Shown piece by piece: positions 1-8,804 of a stretch of 64,000 bases of DNA (positions are counted from its first letter, which is position 1; every line of letters begins with the position of its first letter). A model generated the notes under the pieces. The model worked only from the letters and a program-made list of their open reading frames with translations, was not told the DNA's origin and made no database searches. The translations under genes were made by a program, and so were the position numbers. This DNA is from Cylindrotheca closterium (Eukaryota; Bacillariophyta; Bacillariophyceae; Bacillariales; Bacillariaceae), in NCBI GenBank assembly GCA_933822405.4, contig CAKOGP040002047.1, positions 166,530-230,529 on the forward strand, given 5' to 3'.

Positions 1-501
1 CGAGAAGCAGCCAGTAAGAAAGAACAAGCGGACAAGGCCAAAGCAAACGACAATGCCAAACAGGCTGCGAAACAAAAGTCAAAGGTCCGATTTTACAACA
101 ACATTTTGAACCGCGCTTGTGCGCCATACTTGAAGACTCTGTCCGAACAACTAACGGCGGAACCCATTGCCAACATGGTCTGCGATGCTGCCTTTCGCTG
201 TAATCGCGATCAACAGGCTAGCGTTTTGGGTAATGTTGTCTTGTCTGGTGGCGGATCGTGCATTGGACCCACTGACCAAGCACTCCCCGATTTGTTGCGA
301 GAGCAAATGGAAAGCATCATTCACGCACACACTCCTGGATGGAGGGTCAAGGTGATAAGTCCCAATATTCCGGAGCGACATATTGCTAGTTGGTTGGGAG
401 GCAGTATTTTGGGAAGTCTGGGAGGCTTTCATGAAATGTGGATCACCAAGGCAGAGTACGAAGAATGGGGGTCTGCCATTGTCAATCGAAAGTGTCCCTA
501 G
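1..501 (+). CDS. Actin-related protein, C-terminal part (Arp4/BAF53-like), 5' truncated by window
   Basis: The frame is open from base 1 to the TAG at 499-501, so the N-terminal part lies outside the window. The visible 166 residues start with a Lys/Ala-rich stretch and continue into the actin fold: a VVLSGGGS phosphate-binding loop, then SWLGGSILGSL and a C-terminus of the type MWITKAEYEEWG..RKCP. Conventional actin ends in KCF; an ending in RKCP, together with the E-Y-E-E motif, is typical of Arp4/BAF53, a subunit of the INO80, SWR1/TIP60 and BAF chromatin complexes in the nucleus. The Lys/Ala-rich stretch before RFYNN looks like an insertion compared with actin. The subfamily rests only on the C-terminus; another nuclear Arp remains possible. 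Confidence 0.75.
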   Translation, partial: REAASKKEQADKAKANDNAKQAAKQKSKVRFYNNILNRACAPYLKTLSEQLTAEPIANMVCDAAFRCNRDQQASVLGNVVLSGGGSCIGPTDQALPDLLREQMESIIHAHTPGWRVKVISPNIPERHIASWLGGSILGSLGGFHEMWITKAEYEEWGSAIVNRKCP

Positions 502-823
502 GTACTGTATCACTGCGAGAGGTTCATTACAATTGAAGGTTTCAGGATCTTTAGTACGTAAAAAGTCATAAATAGTTACTTTGTTAAAAAAAACAATAGC
601 GAAGGCATTGGTGGCATGGTAGATGAAATGATTTGTGGCATTATACTGACGGACGGACGTCCGTCGAACACAAAAGAGGAAACCCATCAAAAATCCGACG
701 AGATCCAATCTATAATTTTCAAATTCCATCTCCTGGTTTGTCACTTACAGCTTTTATTATATTGGACATTGGACATCGTATGCAATAGAGCAAAAAATAA
801 GAAAAAGAAAGGAATAGGAAACA
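502..823. other. Spacer between Arp and bilin reductase genes
   Basis: About 320 bp of AT-rich sequence with no convincing gene. It should hold the 3' end of the Arp gene and the promoter of the bilin reductase. The only distinct element is a short ACGT-centred palindrome, listed separately. Confidence 0.6.
652..665. promoter_or_regulatory. 14-bp palindrome with ACGT core, possible bZIP site
   Basis: GACGGACGTCCGTC is a perfect palindrome about 160 bp upstream of the bilin reductase start codon. An ACGT core is what bZIP factors, including diatom aureochromes, generally bind (TGACGT). Binding is inference from the motif alone. Confidence 0.3.
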
Positions 824-1828
824 ATGATGGTGATAAAACTGATCTTTAACCATTTGTTACTGGCTTTTTTGGCTTTGGAGTTGGTGCAATCGTTCACAAC
901 GACCACCATCCAATGGCAACCGTCAATAGTTTCACTTTCTGCAACACCTGAATATGATTCCAAAGATTATTTCGTTGATCCCAACAATGTGGGATTGTAT
1001 CGTCGATTTTGCGACCATGTCCAAGAGAAGCTACAAGAATCTGGAATGTTTGAAAGCATCGATGATCTTCCGTCGCAGTTGTCGTTGAATCAAGCAACAC
1101 AAAACCGAGGAGGTACAAGCAGCATGGTGCAAATCCAGAATTTTGCCATGAAACCTACCGGAAGCTTCAAAGACGTTGTCCGATATTCCCGTGTTGCGTT
1201 GTTGGAAACCATTGATTTGTCCAATTCTAGCAGTGGTGATGATGGCACGGTTGTCACACATACAGAAGGAATCCAGGTCCTAAACTTCATCATTGTGCCT
1301 TCTGCCCAAACAGACCTTCCAGTATTGGGAATCGATTTGGTACGATTGCCAGGAGACAAGAACCTGCTGTTGCTCGATGCCCAGCCAATGGTCGACCCCA
1401 ACCCATATCAAGAAAATTGGAAGGCATGGTATGCTGAACATGTGGGTGGTGATGCTCCAGTCTTTTCTTGGGGTGGAGACTTCCCACCACCTGTTCAGCA
1501 GTATGTCTCACCATATGCTCTTTGGACGCGATTGCAGCCACCACAAGAAGTATCAGGCAGTGAAGACAAGTGGGATCCCACTTCTATCATTCAAAATGAA
1601 CTTTGGGATGCTTTCACTTCTCACTTGGATATTTACTTGGACCTTTTGAGGCAGCAACAACAACAACAACAACTGCAAACAGATAGCAGCAAAACGAATA
1701 ACCAAGCGGGATATTTGGAATATAGACGGACTACCGATCCAGCGAAACCCATGCTGAAGGCTTTGTATGGCGAGGAGTGGACGCAACAAGTCCTCGATGA
1801 AGTCTTGTTCCCAACTTGGATGGAGTAG
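824..1828 (+). CDS. Ferredoxin-dependent bilin reductase (HY2/PebA/PebB family), plastid-targeted
   Basis: The 334-residue protein belongs to the family that reduces biliverdin or a dihydrobiliverdin with electrons from ferredoxin to make phytobilins. Family hallmarks are visible: ILNF-like VLNFIIVPS followed by TDLPVLGIDLV (conserved active-site Asp region), a WGGDFPPPVQQYVSPYALWT block with the second conserved Asp, and a C-terminal YLEYRRTTDPAKPML..LYGEEW signature. The N-terminus is a hydrophobic signal peptide ending VQS-F followed by Thr-rich sequence, which fits the diatom ASAF-type bipartite plastid leader. A short polyQ tract lies near residues 275-283. There are two adjacent ATG codons; the first is used here. 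Subgroup (PebA, PebB or HY2) and product cannot be fixed by eye. A chromophore role for phytochrome or another biliprotein is inference. Confidence 0.85.
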   Translation: MMVIKLIFNHLLLAFLALELVQSFTTTTIQWQPSIVSLSATPEYDSKDYFVDPNNVGLYRRFCDHVQEKLQESGMFESIDDLPSQLSLNQATQNRGGTSSMVQIQNFAMKPTGSFKDVVRYSRVALLETIDLSNSSSGDDGTVVTHTEGIQVLNFIIVPSAQTDLPVLGIDLVRLPGDKNLLLLDAQPMVDPNPYQENWKAWYAEHVGGDAPVFSWGGDFPPPVQQYVSPYALWTRLQPPQEVSGSEDKWDPTSIIQNELWDAFTSHLDIYLDLLRQQQQQQQLQTDSSKTNNQAGYLEYRRTTDPAKPMLKALYGEEWTQQVLDEVLFPTWME

Positions 1829-2213
1829 AAGAAAGGAGATATGACGATTCTTGTGTTTTTCGTTCTACCCACAAGTAGACTTACGATGAAGGCAAGGCAA
1901 GGAAAGGAGAAGAACAATTCAAACTCTGAAATACCATGCAGTAAAACGAGTGGTGAAACTTTTGATCGTTGCCAAGGTTTTGCTATTAGGCTTTTTTTTC
2001 CTTCCTGTTTTTAAATTAAAACATGCTTGATCCGACAGCAAAACAGTTGACCATCGCTTGCAGATCATATGGTGATGAACAGTGCCTCTAGTTTGAGTTT
2101 TTTTCTCATGATTATAGTTCTTTGCTGTGATGCCGTTTTGGAGGATAAAAAAGTGGGAAAGGGCCCGTCTTCAACAAAATATACCCCTGGTCTTTTGTGA
2201 AAGCTTTACCTGC
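1829..2213. other. Convergent intergenic spacer
   Basis: AT-rich sequence between the 3' ends of the bilin reductase and the PX gene. No gene or clear repeat seen. Confidence 0.6.
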
Positions 2214-2672
2214 TCATGGCAACTCGAAAAAGAGCGCCACAGCTGCATTGGATGCAACACCAGGTCGCTGTAGTGCATCCTCCAAAAACTCCTCGAGTTG
2301 GTCACTTCGGTTTTTGGCAAACTTTTCGTCTTGAGGCAATAAGAAGCAGGTTTTGGGAGGCATGACGAGTGGAAGGTCGTGTGCTGGATTGCCGCTGTTG
2401 GTGGCAGCAAAGTGAGGTGCCAACTGTTTATGCAACCAACAAAACTGACTAAAGCGCCTATACACAATCTTCCGGTCGTGACCCATGGAAACTTCAATTG
2501 TGTAGTAATAGGCGGGATGATTCTTCTTTCCAGGGACCGAGAACGATGCACTTTCAGGCGCCACTGAGTGAGACTCTGCGGCGATGATTCGAACGGTGAA
2601 GAAATGGTTTTCAAATCGAGGAGACCATTGGTCATGAGCCAGGAACATCAAGGGTGAGGTAGAAGATCTCAT
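2214..2672 (-). CDS. Small PX-domain protein
   Basis: A 152-residue, intronless protein that is essentially one phox-homology domain. Visible landmarks are YYYTIEVSMGHDRKIVYRRFSQFCWLHKQL (the beta-strand plus R-R-F phosphoinositide-binding motif), the proline-containing loop LPLVMPPKT, and the helical end KNRSDQLEEFLEDALQRPG. PX domains bind phosphoinositides, mostly PI3P on endosomes, so a role in membrane traffic is likely. It is shorter than most sorting nexins and shows no BAR or other domain. It ends immediately after the PX fold. The start is a true ATG, and the gene is head-to-head with the ARM-like gene at 3.1 kb. Confidence 0.75.
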   Translation of the reverse strand: MRSSTSPLMFLAHDQWSPRFENHFFTVRIIAAESHSVAPESASFSVPGKKNHPAYYYTIEVSMGHDRKIVYRRFSQFCWLHKQLAPHFAATNSGNPAHDLPLVMPPKTCFLLPQDEKFAKNRSDQLEEFLEDALQRPGVASNAAVALFFELP

Positions 2673-3100
2673 TGCTGTGATTGCAACTGTGGTTGTCGCT
2701 GTTTCTTGGTTGAAGGTGCTTGAGAACAGTTGCTTGTAAGATTGTCATTTTTTGATGGAGAAACTAATTCTGTCCACTCAGCGACTAATACTGTAACAAG
2801 TATTGAAAAGGTATCGTACCGGTATTGCATACCAGGTTCGTAAACGGTACACATTCCATTGATTCCATTCGAATGATTCTACAGTTACTACAAGTACTGT
2901 TTCCTTTTTTAATTTTTTAAATAGTTAGTTGTGTGACTGATTTGTTTTAAAAAATGAGAAGTGATTTAGTCAGCAGAGGGACGGTCCTCAAGGAACTTTC
3001 TTCCGAGGTGAAGATCATTCTTCAGTGATACTCCTTTCGTTGATGGGTGCCAAGTGAGATCCGCATTATTTTCCGCCCATGGCATATATTGCGTAACAGA
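2673..3100. other. Divergent promoter region with GTACC-type repeats
   Basis: About 430 bp between two divergently transcribed genes. Positions 2815-2852 carry several GTACC/GTAC half-palindromes of the kind seen in other spacers of this window. No gene seen. Confidence 0.5.
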
Positions 3101-4835
3101 ATGATGCAATCGCGCAATTTTACCATTCAAGTAAGAACAAAAATGAGCTTTGTTTGGTGCTGCATTGGATTGATTCTTATATTCACTTCAAAAGAACAAT
3201 TCAGCTGATCATGATGAGCCGAAAGTCGACTCGGAGCTCGTTGATTCCTTAACTTGGGCATCGCAACACTTGTGGCGACGCGAGACAGAGCCGGATATGA
3301 ATGGACAAGTGATAAAAAAGAATGACCACGTGGAGCACCCATTGAATACAACGGAAGATACGGCATCCACATCGGCCGCAACGCTATCCATGACCAATAC
3401 TTTGGATGAAAGCCAAAAGAGAAACATCGCGAATCTCTCCAACAGTCTTTCGACGACTATCGGCAGTGATGACAGCCGCACCAAATCATGGATAACCAAG
3501 AACAATTGTAGGGAACTTGTGCCATCTTTATCGTCCCGTGAAATCAAATCGGATCTCCTTTCGTCTTTCTATCATCTTGCGGACATGTTCGTTTGTGGTT
3601 CGCTGGAAGATGATGTGGATCATCGGCACACTGTGCTAAAAGAAACCACGAAAACGATTGACATCATCCGTGTGCGTGCACCAGAAGCAACGCAGGAGCT
3701 GGTGGATGCACTTTTCTCCATGTTGACGATTCGAAACAACCTTCTCGATGTTGCAGCAGAGTCGGCAATTTCCATTGCAACCTTTCTCGAACAGGGATTG
3801 ACACCAAAGGACCGCACATATATTGTCCAAAAGGCGGAAGAAAACTCGAGCAGCCTCATATCAGTTTTGAGCACAGCCTATCTGACGTCGGTGAAATCGC
3901 TCTCCAACAAAGACCCGATGGAAAGCTTATTTACCATTGCATCTGCGTCCAAGTTCATCCAACGCAAAATGGTCAAGCGACGAGGAGCTAACCTAGCCGT
4001 CGCTCGCTGTCTGCGTGAGTCAGATTATTGGAAGAGAGCAGGAGCCTTGGACTTTTGTGGACTGGTCTTCGAGGATGATGCATCTGTACAAAGTTTGATC
4101 TCAATGGGGGAAGGAGAAAACCTTGAAATCCTTGTCGATGGATTGATCAAAAGAGTGTATGATGACACAGTGGTTCAAGATCAGCTGGCAGCCATTTCCA
4201 TTGTCTCTAAAGTTCTTTCACTGAATTGTCACGTGGAAAAGACGCTTCAAGCATTTCATTCGGTAGCGTTCCATAGTACGTCGAGAGATGCAGTTATCGT
4301 CGCGGCGGATGCTTTCTGTAGCTACGTTAAAAAGAATGGAGACCTTTCCTTGGAGCATCAACTGGCTCTTATCGGCTTTGCAACACTTCCACAGAAAGAA
4401 ATCCGCCGCGTGGCTTTGGTCACCCTTCAGTCCCATACGAACAATGCTTGCAGTGTTGAATTGCTCAACAAATCAGATACAATAGACGCCTTACTTTCAA
4501 TCATTCTCCATTCACCTGTACATGGAGACGGTATCATTGCATTGGATATTGTACGTCAAATGGCTCGGTCAAGAGTTCACCACACCAACTTGTGCCGCCA
4601 CCCAACATTCCTCAGCACTATTGTTTCGATGGCGGATTCGACAGACACACCAAATCCACTCGCAATCGAAATTCTCGTTGCCCTCGTGTTGAACCAAGAG
4701 AACAAGGATGCATTTTTGCGAACCCCAGGCCTTTTTAAGTGGCTGGCAAAGTTTGTTACAGCCCATCCAACAGGTGGCAATGTTCAAGAGCAATTCCTGT
4801 CCGTTATTCTTTTCCTCACGCTGAGTGGGACATGA
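3101..4835 (+). CDS. ARM/HEAT-like helical repeat protein, function unknown
   Basis: The main open frame runs to TGA at 4833-4835. Its first in-frame ATG is at 3297, but upstream codons back to about 3195 still read like protein. I therefore propose a short first exon, ATG at 3101 to 3130, and a 64-bp intron 3131-3194 (GTAAGA...AAAAG) giving about 556 residues. If that splice is wrong, the protein starts at 3297 with 512 residues. From about residue 100 on, the protein is a succession of amphipathic helices with Leu/Ala/Val spacing (for example the stretches around LLSIILHSPVHGDGIIALDIV and IEILVALVLNQENKDAF), resembling ARM/HEAT repeats. No catalytic motif, signal peptide or membrane segment is evident. 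I do not recognise the family. It is tail-to-tail with the MFS gene, 55 bp apart. Confidence 0.6.
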
Positions 4836-4890
4836 CGGGAATTAGTCCAACATATAACGAAAAATAAAACTCGTATCTCTCGAAATTTCC

Positions 4891-6444
4891 TTATTCAGTC
4901 TCTGCATCTTCGTCATCTTCTACATCGTCACATGACTCATCGCCATCGCCATTCCCGTTATCACTTGGAAGAAAACTCGATCCAAACCATACTCTTGATG
5001 CAAACGTCCCAAGAATATGCAATACCAAGGCTCCAAATACGATACTAGCCATGATTGTATACATCCTACGGGAGCCATATTTGTGCATGGCCCAACCTCC
5101 AAGGACTGAACCTAAGGAACTTCCCACAGCAGAGTATAGCATATTCACCGAGGTTGGAATGACAGTGCTCCAGTATCCAGACTTTCGATTATTTCTGATC
5201 TCATTGGAGTTGACGTCATTTCTTTGGGTTGCCGTTGTTTGATGGACTAGAATTTTGGCGATGTCGGTCGCAACTGTCCAATAGCAGGCAAACGTGATAC
5301 CATGCAAAACTTCCAATGGGAGAATCCACAATTTGGTCGAAGGTGTGAGTAAAGTGTAGCCCCAGACTCGAAATGAAAAGCATGCCATGGCCACAATCAT
5401 GAGTCCATCATGTCCCAAGAGTGCCATGAATTGCGAGGCGTACAAGAAGATTGGCAACTCAAACAGGACATTCACAAAGACACTGAGTCCACAGATGAAT
5501 GTGCTGGCCTGCAAATCGTTTATGAGGTAAAGAAAGAGCAAACGTTCCACCGTGGCCATGGCGGCTCCCATAATGATTACTTCCAGAAGAAATAGCAGCG
5601 TCTGGGGGCGAACGATGATTGCAACAAGTTCCATCAATGTTCCCTCTTCAGCAACAGGGTCTTCTTCAATATGGACGCGTTCCTCGTCATCCTCACAGAC
5701 CGATTCCTGACCACCAACAGTTTCCTGGCCAGCTTGATCGTCTTCCTCTTGGTTGACCGTTGCTGTGTTCGTTCCAGTCTCGGGGATGTACCAAGCAACA
5801 AGGAAAACCATCAAGCCTGATAGCAAGGCGAAAAGTATAAAGTTCGGTTCAAAACCGTATCGATCGGTAATCCAGCCTATGACCATAGAGCCAACTCCCC
5901 ATGAAAGTGATGCATACAATCGATACCGCCCATAATACAGCTTGTTTTCTTGCCCCAGGAGATCCAGTGTGTATGCATCTAAAAGACCATCTGAAACAAA
6001 AAGTTGAGCCACAGCCGATGCAAACAGAATTCTCCAAAACGACTGATAAATTAATGGTAGCGCCAGGGCTAGCAGGCTAATCGTGCTGCAAACTTTTGTC
6101 AACAACCATACTGATTTACGGGATTGCCACTTGTCGGCCGTGATCCCCCAAGCCACTTGAGAGATGGTTGGAATAACAGTTCGAATTCCTTCAATGCATC
6201 CAATTTGAGCACTCTGCAGATTGTGTAAGTTGTAATATACAGCACTGAACCTCCCCCACGTTGAACTTCCCAATGCATCCAAAAAGTAAAGGGACTTGAT
6301 CAAGAGAGATGTCTTGTATGGGAGCCCATCAACGAAGAACTCGGATCGATCACTGTCATCTCTTCGTCGCTCATTGGAGGTAAGGAGTGGTACTTCCAGT
6401 GTAGAGCCATTGTCGTCGCCAGCACTGTTACTCTCGAGTTCCAT
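4891..6444 (-). CDS. MFS transporter, MFSD6/LacY-like (MFS_1_like) type
   Basis: An intronless 517-residue polytopic membrane protein with about 12 predicted membrane spans in two bundles. The N-half has the W-G-R-F-S-A-V-Y start and the loop 2-3 motif WGITADKWQSRKS characteristic of the MFSD6-like branch; RLYASLSWGVGSMVIGW and DRYGFEPNF follow in spans 5-6. The central cytoplasmic loop (about residues 230-265) is strongly acidic. The C-terminal tail is also acidic (DNGNGDGDES...DDEDAE). The substrate cannot be read from sequence; relatives include sugar transporters and orphan carriers. The ATG at 6442-6444 precedes a polar N-terminus of about 45 residues with no evident targeting leader. 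Confidence 0.75.
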   Translation of the reverse strand: MELESNSAGDDNGSTLEVPLLTSNERRRDDSDRSEFFVDGLPYKTSLLIKSLYFLDALGSSTWGRFSAVYYNLHNLQSAQIGCIEGIRTVIPTISQVAWGITADKWQSRKSVWLLTKVCSTISLLALALPLIYQSFWRILFASAVAQLFVSDGLLDAYTLDLLGQENKLYYGRYRLYASLSWGVGSMVIGWITDRYGFEPNFILFALLSGLMVFLVAWYIPETGTNTATVNQEEDDQAGQETVGGQESVCEDDEERVHIEEDPVAEEGTLMELVAIIVRPQTLLFLLEVIIMGAAMATVERLLFLYLINDLQASTFICGLSVFVNVLFELPIFLYASQFMALLGHDGLMIVAMACFSFRVWGYTLLTPSTKLWILPLEVLHGITFACYWTVATDIAKILVHQTTATQRNDVNSNEIRNNRKSGYWSTVIPTSVNMLYSAVGSSLGSVLGGWAMHKYGSRRMYTIMASIVFGALVLHILGTFASRVWFGSSFLPSDNGNGDGDESCDDVEDDEDAETE

Positions 6445-7445
6445 TGTTGATTTTCGTTAGGTGGGAGGCTTGATTGGCAGTGGACGGCAATAGGATGTAG
6501 AGTGCCTCTGTATGTTAACTTCACCAATAAAGCTTGTGCATATTTTTACTTCTTCTCGAGCAGTAGGATCCACTCTTACGACTACGAGTAATTTTAAAAG
6601 TAATTAAGTACTTCGTATCGTGTTTCGGTATCACACAGGTACACGTACCGGTACACCGGTTACACGTAACACGTACCTGAGGTAGAGAACGCATAATATT
6701 TCAAGCTGTAAGAGCTGATGATTGCCAGCATATGGTAGATCGATCTAGCGTGGCTGGTGGTATTATTGGTGGTTGTACAGTAGGCCTAGCTAGTACTCCT
6801 CTCGGTGTCAAGGTTCTTCATTGTTCGTACCAGGAAATGTGGAGGCAAACTTCGATGGTTCTACATTCTGCACCAGCTGAGGCATGCAAATATTGAGTTC
6901 CTATTCAGTTGGTCATAGGGGGTATCTTTTGAGACATGATGCTCGTGTTTGTTTCGTCATATAATTTATTTGCGGCATGGTACCAGCCAGCAGCTAATGC
7001 CAACATCTATATATATAATATATATATAGATATATATATATTATGGAAGTACAGCACCCGGGACTTCATAATTTCTTCTTGGTTATATAACGCGACAGAA
7101 AGCAAAAAGCTGGACGTGTCAAAGTGAAACTGGCATTTTACTTGAAAATACTGTACTACCCGCCAATTGTGAACCTTATCATCATTTAAAACGACGACAT
7201 ATCACAAGTCGTGCTTTGGAGGCCACAAAGTTCAAAGTGTCCACGACACAGTGAAAACTCCCATCTTAACTTCTTCAATTTCCATCGAGGCATTTGCGCT
7301 ATTTGCCTACTTATATATCGTGTCATAATTGATGACTCCTGACCAGTGTATGGTCGGTGAATCTTGATTGATATCGACATGTACCATGTGATCACTTTCG
7401 ATTTCCCTCACAATTTCAAATCGTCCTACTAAATTGGAAACAAAC
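6445..7445. other. 1-kb intergenic region with GTACC cluster and AT palindrome
   Basis: No gene seen. Positions 6638-6685 carry a dense series of GTACACGTACCGGTACACCGG-like half-palindromes near the MFS gene's 5' end, and 7005-7043 is an AT-rich palindrome (separate entry). The last 200 bp should contain the promoter of the Ser-rich protein. Confidence 0.5.
7005..7043. repeat. AT-dinucleotide palindrome/microsatellite
   Basis: Positions 7005-7017 and 7019-7031 are perfect inverted complements around one base (ATCTATA... / ...TATAGAT), followed by another (TA)n run. This can extrude as a cruciform but may simply be a microsatellite. Confidence 0.7.
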
Positions 7446-7829
7446 ATGAAGCTTTCTTTCATCGCGATCTCTTTCTACCTTCTTGCTGTCGACGCTGCTA
7501 GCCTACGCGGTGTCCGCAAGTTGTCTTCTGGCTCCCTTCCGTCTCTCTCCGGTGCATCTGATGCTTCTGGTGATTCGGTCTCGGTTTCAAGTGGGAGCAA
7601 CTCTCGCAAGTTGTCTTCTGCCTCCGTTGCTTCTGTTTCTGGTGATTCAGTCTCGGTGTCAAGTGGAAACTCTCGCAAGCTGTCCTCTGCTTCTGTCGCT
7701 TCTGTTTCTGGTGACTCGATCTCGGTTTCCAGTAGCAGCTCTAGACGCAAGCTGTCCTCTGCCTCTGTCGCTTCGATGACGTCTGGTGAATCTGCATCAT
7801 CCTCGACTGATAACTCTCGCAGAGAGTAA
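7446..7829 (+). CDS. Secreted Ser-rich repeat protein
   Basis: A 127-residue protein starting at the ATG at 7446. It opens with a signal peptide (MKLSFIAISFYLLAVDAAS) and continues as about four degenerate 22-24 residue units, each opening with an (R)RKLSS box followed by SASVAS..SGDSVSVSS. The units share about 66-72 bp DNA repeats, indicating internal duplication. Ser makes up about 40 % of the mature part; there are no Cys residues. Such Ser/Lys/Arg arrangements recall secreted phosphorylated or wall-associated diatom proteins such as silaffin-like polypeptides, and the basic boxes could also be protease sites; both are inference. No homologous domain recognised. Confidence 0.55.
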   Translation: MKLSFIAISFYLLAVDAASLRGVRKLSSGSLPSLSGASDASGDSVSVSSGSNSRKLSSASVASVSGDSVSVSSGNSRKLSSASVASVSGDSISVSSSSSRRKLSSASVASMTSGESASSSTDNSRRE

Positions 7830-8804
7830 ATGGCCACTTAGGTTCTTGGATCGTGGGGTTTAGGTTGCAGGCAGAATACTACATCATAGAAGCTATAATG
7901 TGCAGTTCTTAAATGATACCATTTTCCCCTTGAAGTGTTGTGCTCCAACAGTACATTTAGTTTCATTTGTGGCACGGTGAATTGTCAACCTAGCTTGTCG
8001 GGTTTGTTCACGATGGTTGCTTGATCATTGTGTCGTTTTACATAAAAAAGATCAACGTCTCCCATGCCACTTTGCGTAGCTTGTGGTAAGTGTACGCGTA
8101 CACTACAGTACAGACCGTCCGCCGCTCAACAGCTCATTTTTGTAGTAGTTTGTCGAAAAAGTGATGATCCAAGCTTTTATACCTCATACAGACCTACAAT
8201 CAAATTGTTCTGCTTGCCAACGTTTTACTCTGGGTCCTTAGCTTTCATCCCATTGGGTGAGCACCTCTCTGCTATGCTCTAGAGAGTTGCTGTAGCGCAA
8301 AATGTCAATAGATCCTTTGGATACGACTAGCAATCAAAAGGAGCTGATAACATTGTGCTAAATCGACTCAGTAGAGCATAACGGAGAGGTGCTCACCCAA
8401 TAGGATGAAAGTCAAGGACCTAAGCTAAGACATTTGTATGGGGAAAATTTTGACTTTGGGTCCGTATGGGGTTTTGGATCATCAGTCTTCCACCTACAGA
8501 TGTCTTGTTGAATACCGGTAGACGTGTAAAGTATGCGCGAAGACGTTGATTGGTTGTGGTAGCGGGCTACCAAATCACATAACAACGTTTGATTAATTTA
8601 GTGAAATCTCGTGACACTTTTAGATAAAAGTACCTGGTACGTGTACGAGAAAAGCATACGAAACATCAAAATCCCAATTCAAAACTTACTTCAACCTGTT
8701 ATCATTATCGATCAACGGCACTCTCCAGTCAAGAGATCTGCGGTTTTGACACAATTTAACAAGTTGAGCGTGAAACTGGTTTGGGTTCACGCTTTAATGA
8801 CATC
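7830..8804. other. Intergenic region dominated by a foldback structure
   Basis: No convincing gene. Most of the space (about 8050-8553) is a long imperfect inverted repeat described separately. A short GTACC cluster (8627-8650) precedes the kinase gene. Confidence 0.5.
8232..8421. repeat. Near-perfect inverted repeat, 49-bp arms, 92-bp loop (core of a longer foldback)
   Basis: Arm 8232-8280 is the reverse complement of 8373-8421 with only about 5-6 mismatches. Outside the core, further matches persist: a TGATGATCC-type block near 8161 pairs with one near 8480, and ATCAACGTCT near 8050 pairs with AGACGTTGAT near 8545. The whole thus resembles a decayed foldback/MITE-like element of about 0.5 kb. 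No transposase or clear target-site duplication was found. Confidence 0.75.

Noticed and set aside
7475..7837. Minus-strand 120-codon frame opposite the Ser-rich gene
   Set aside because: Mirror of the repeat codons, with Glu/Thr repeats and no leader; the plus strand has a signal peptide.
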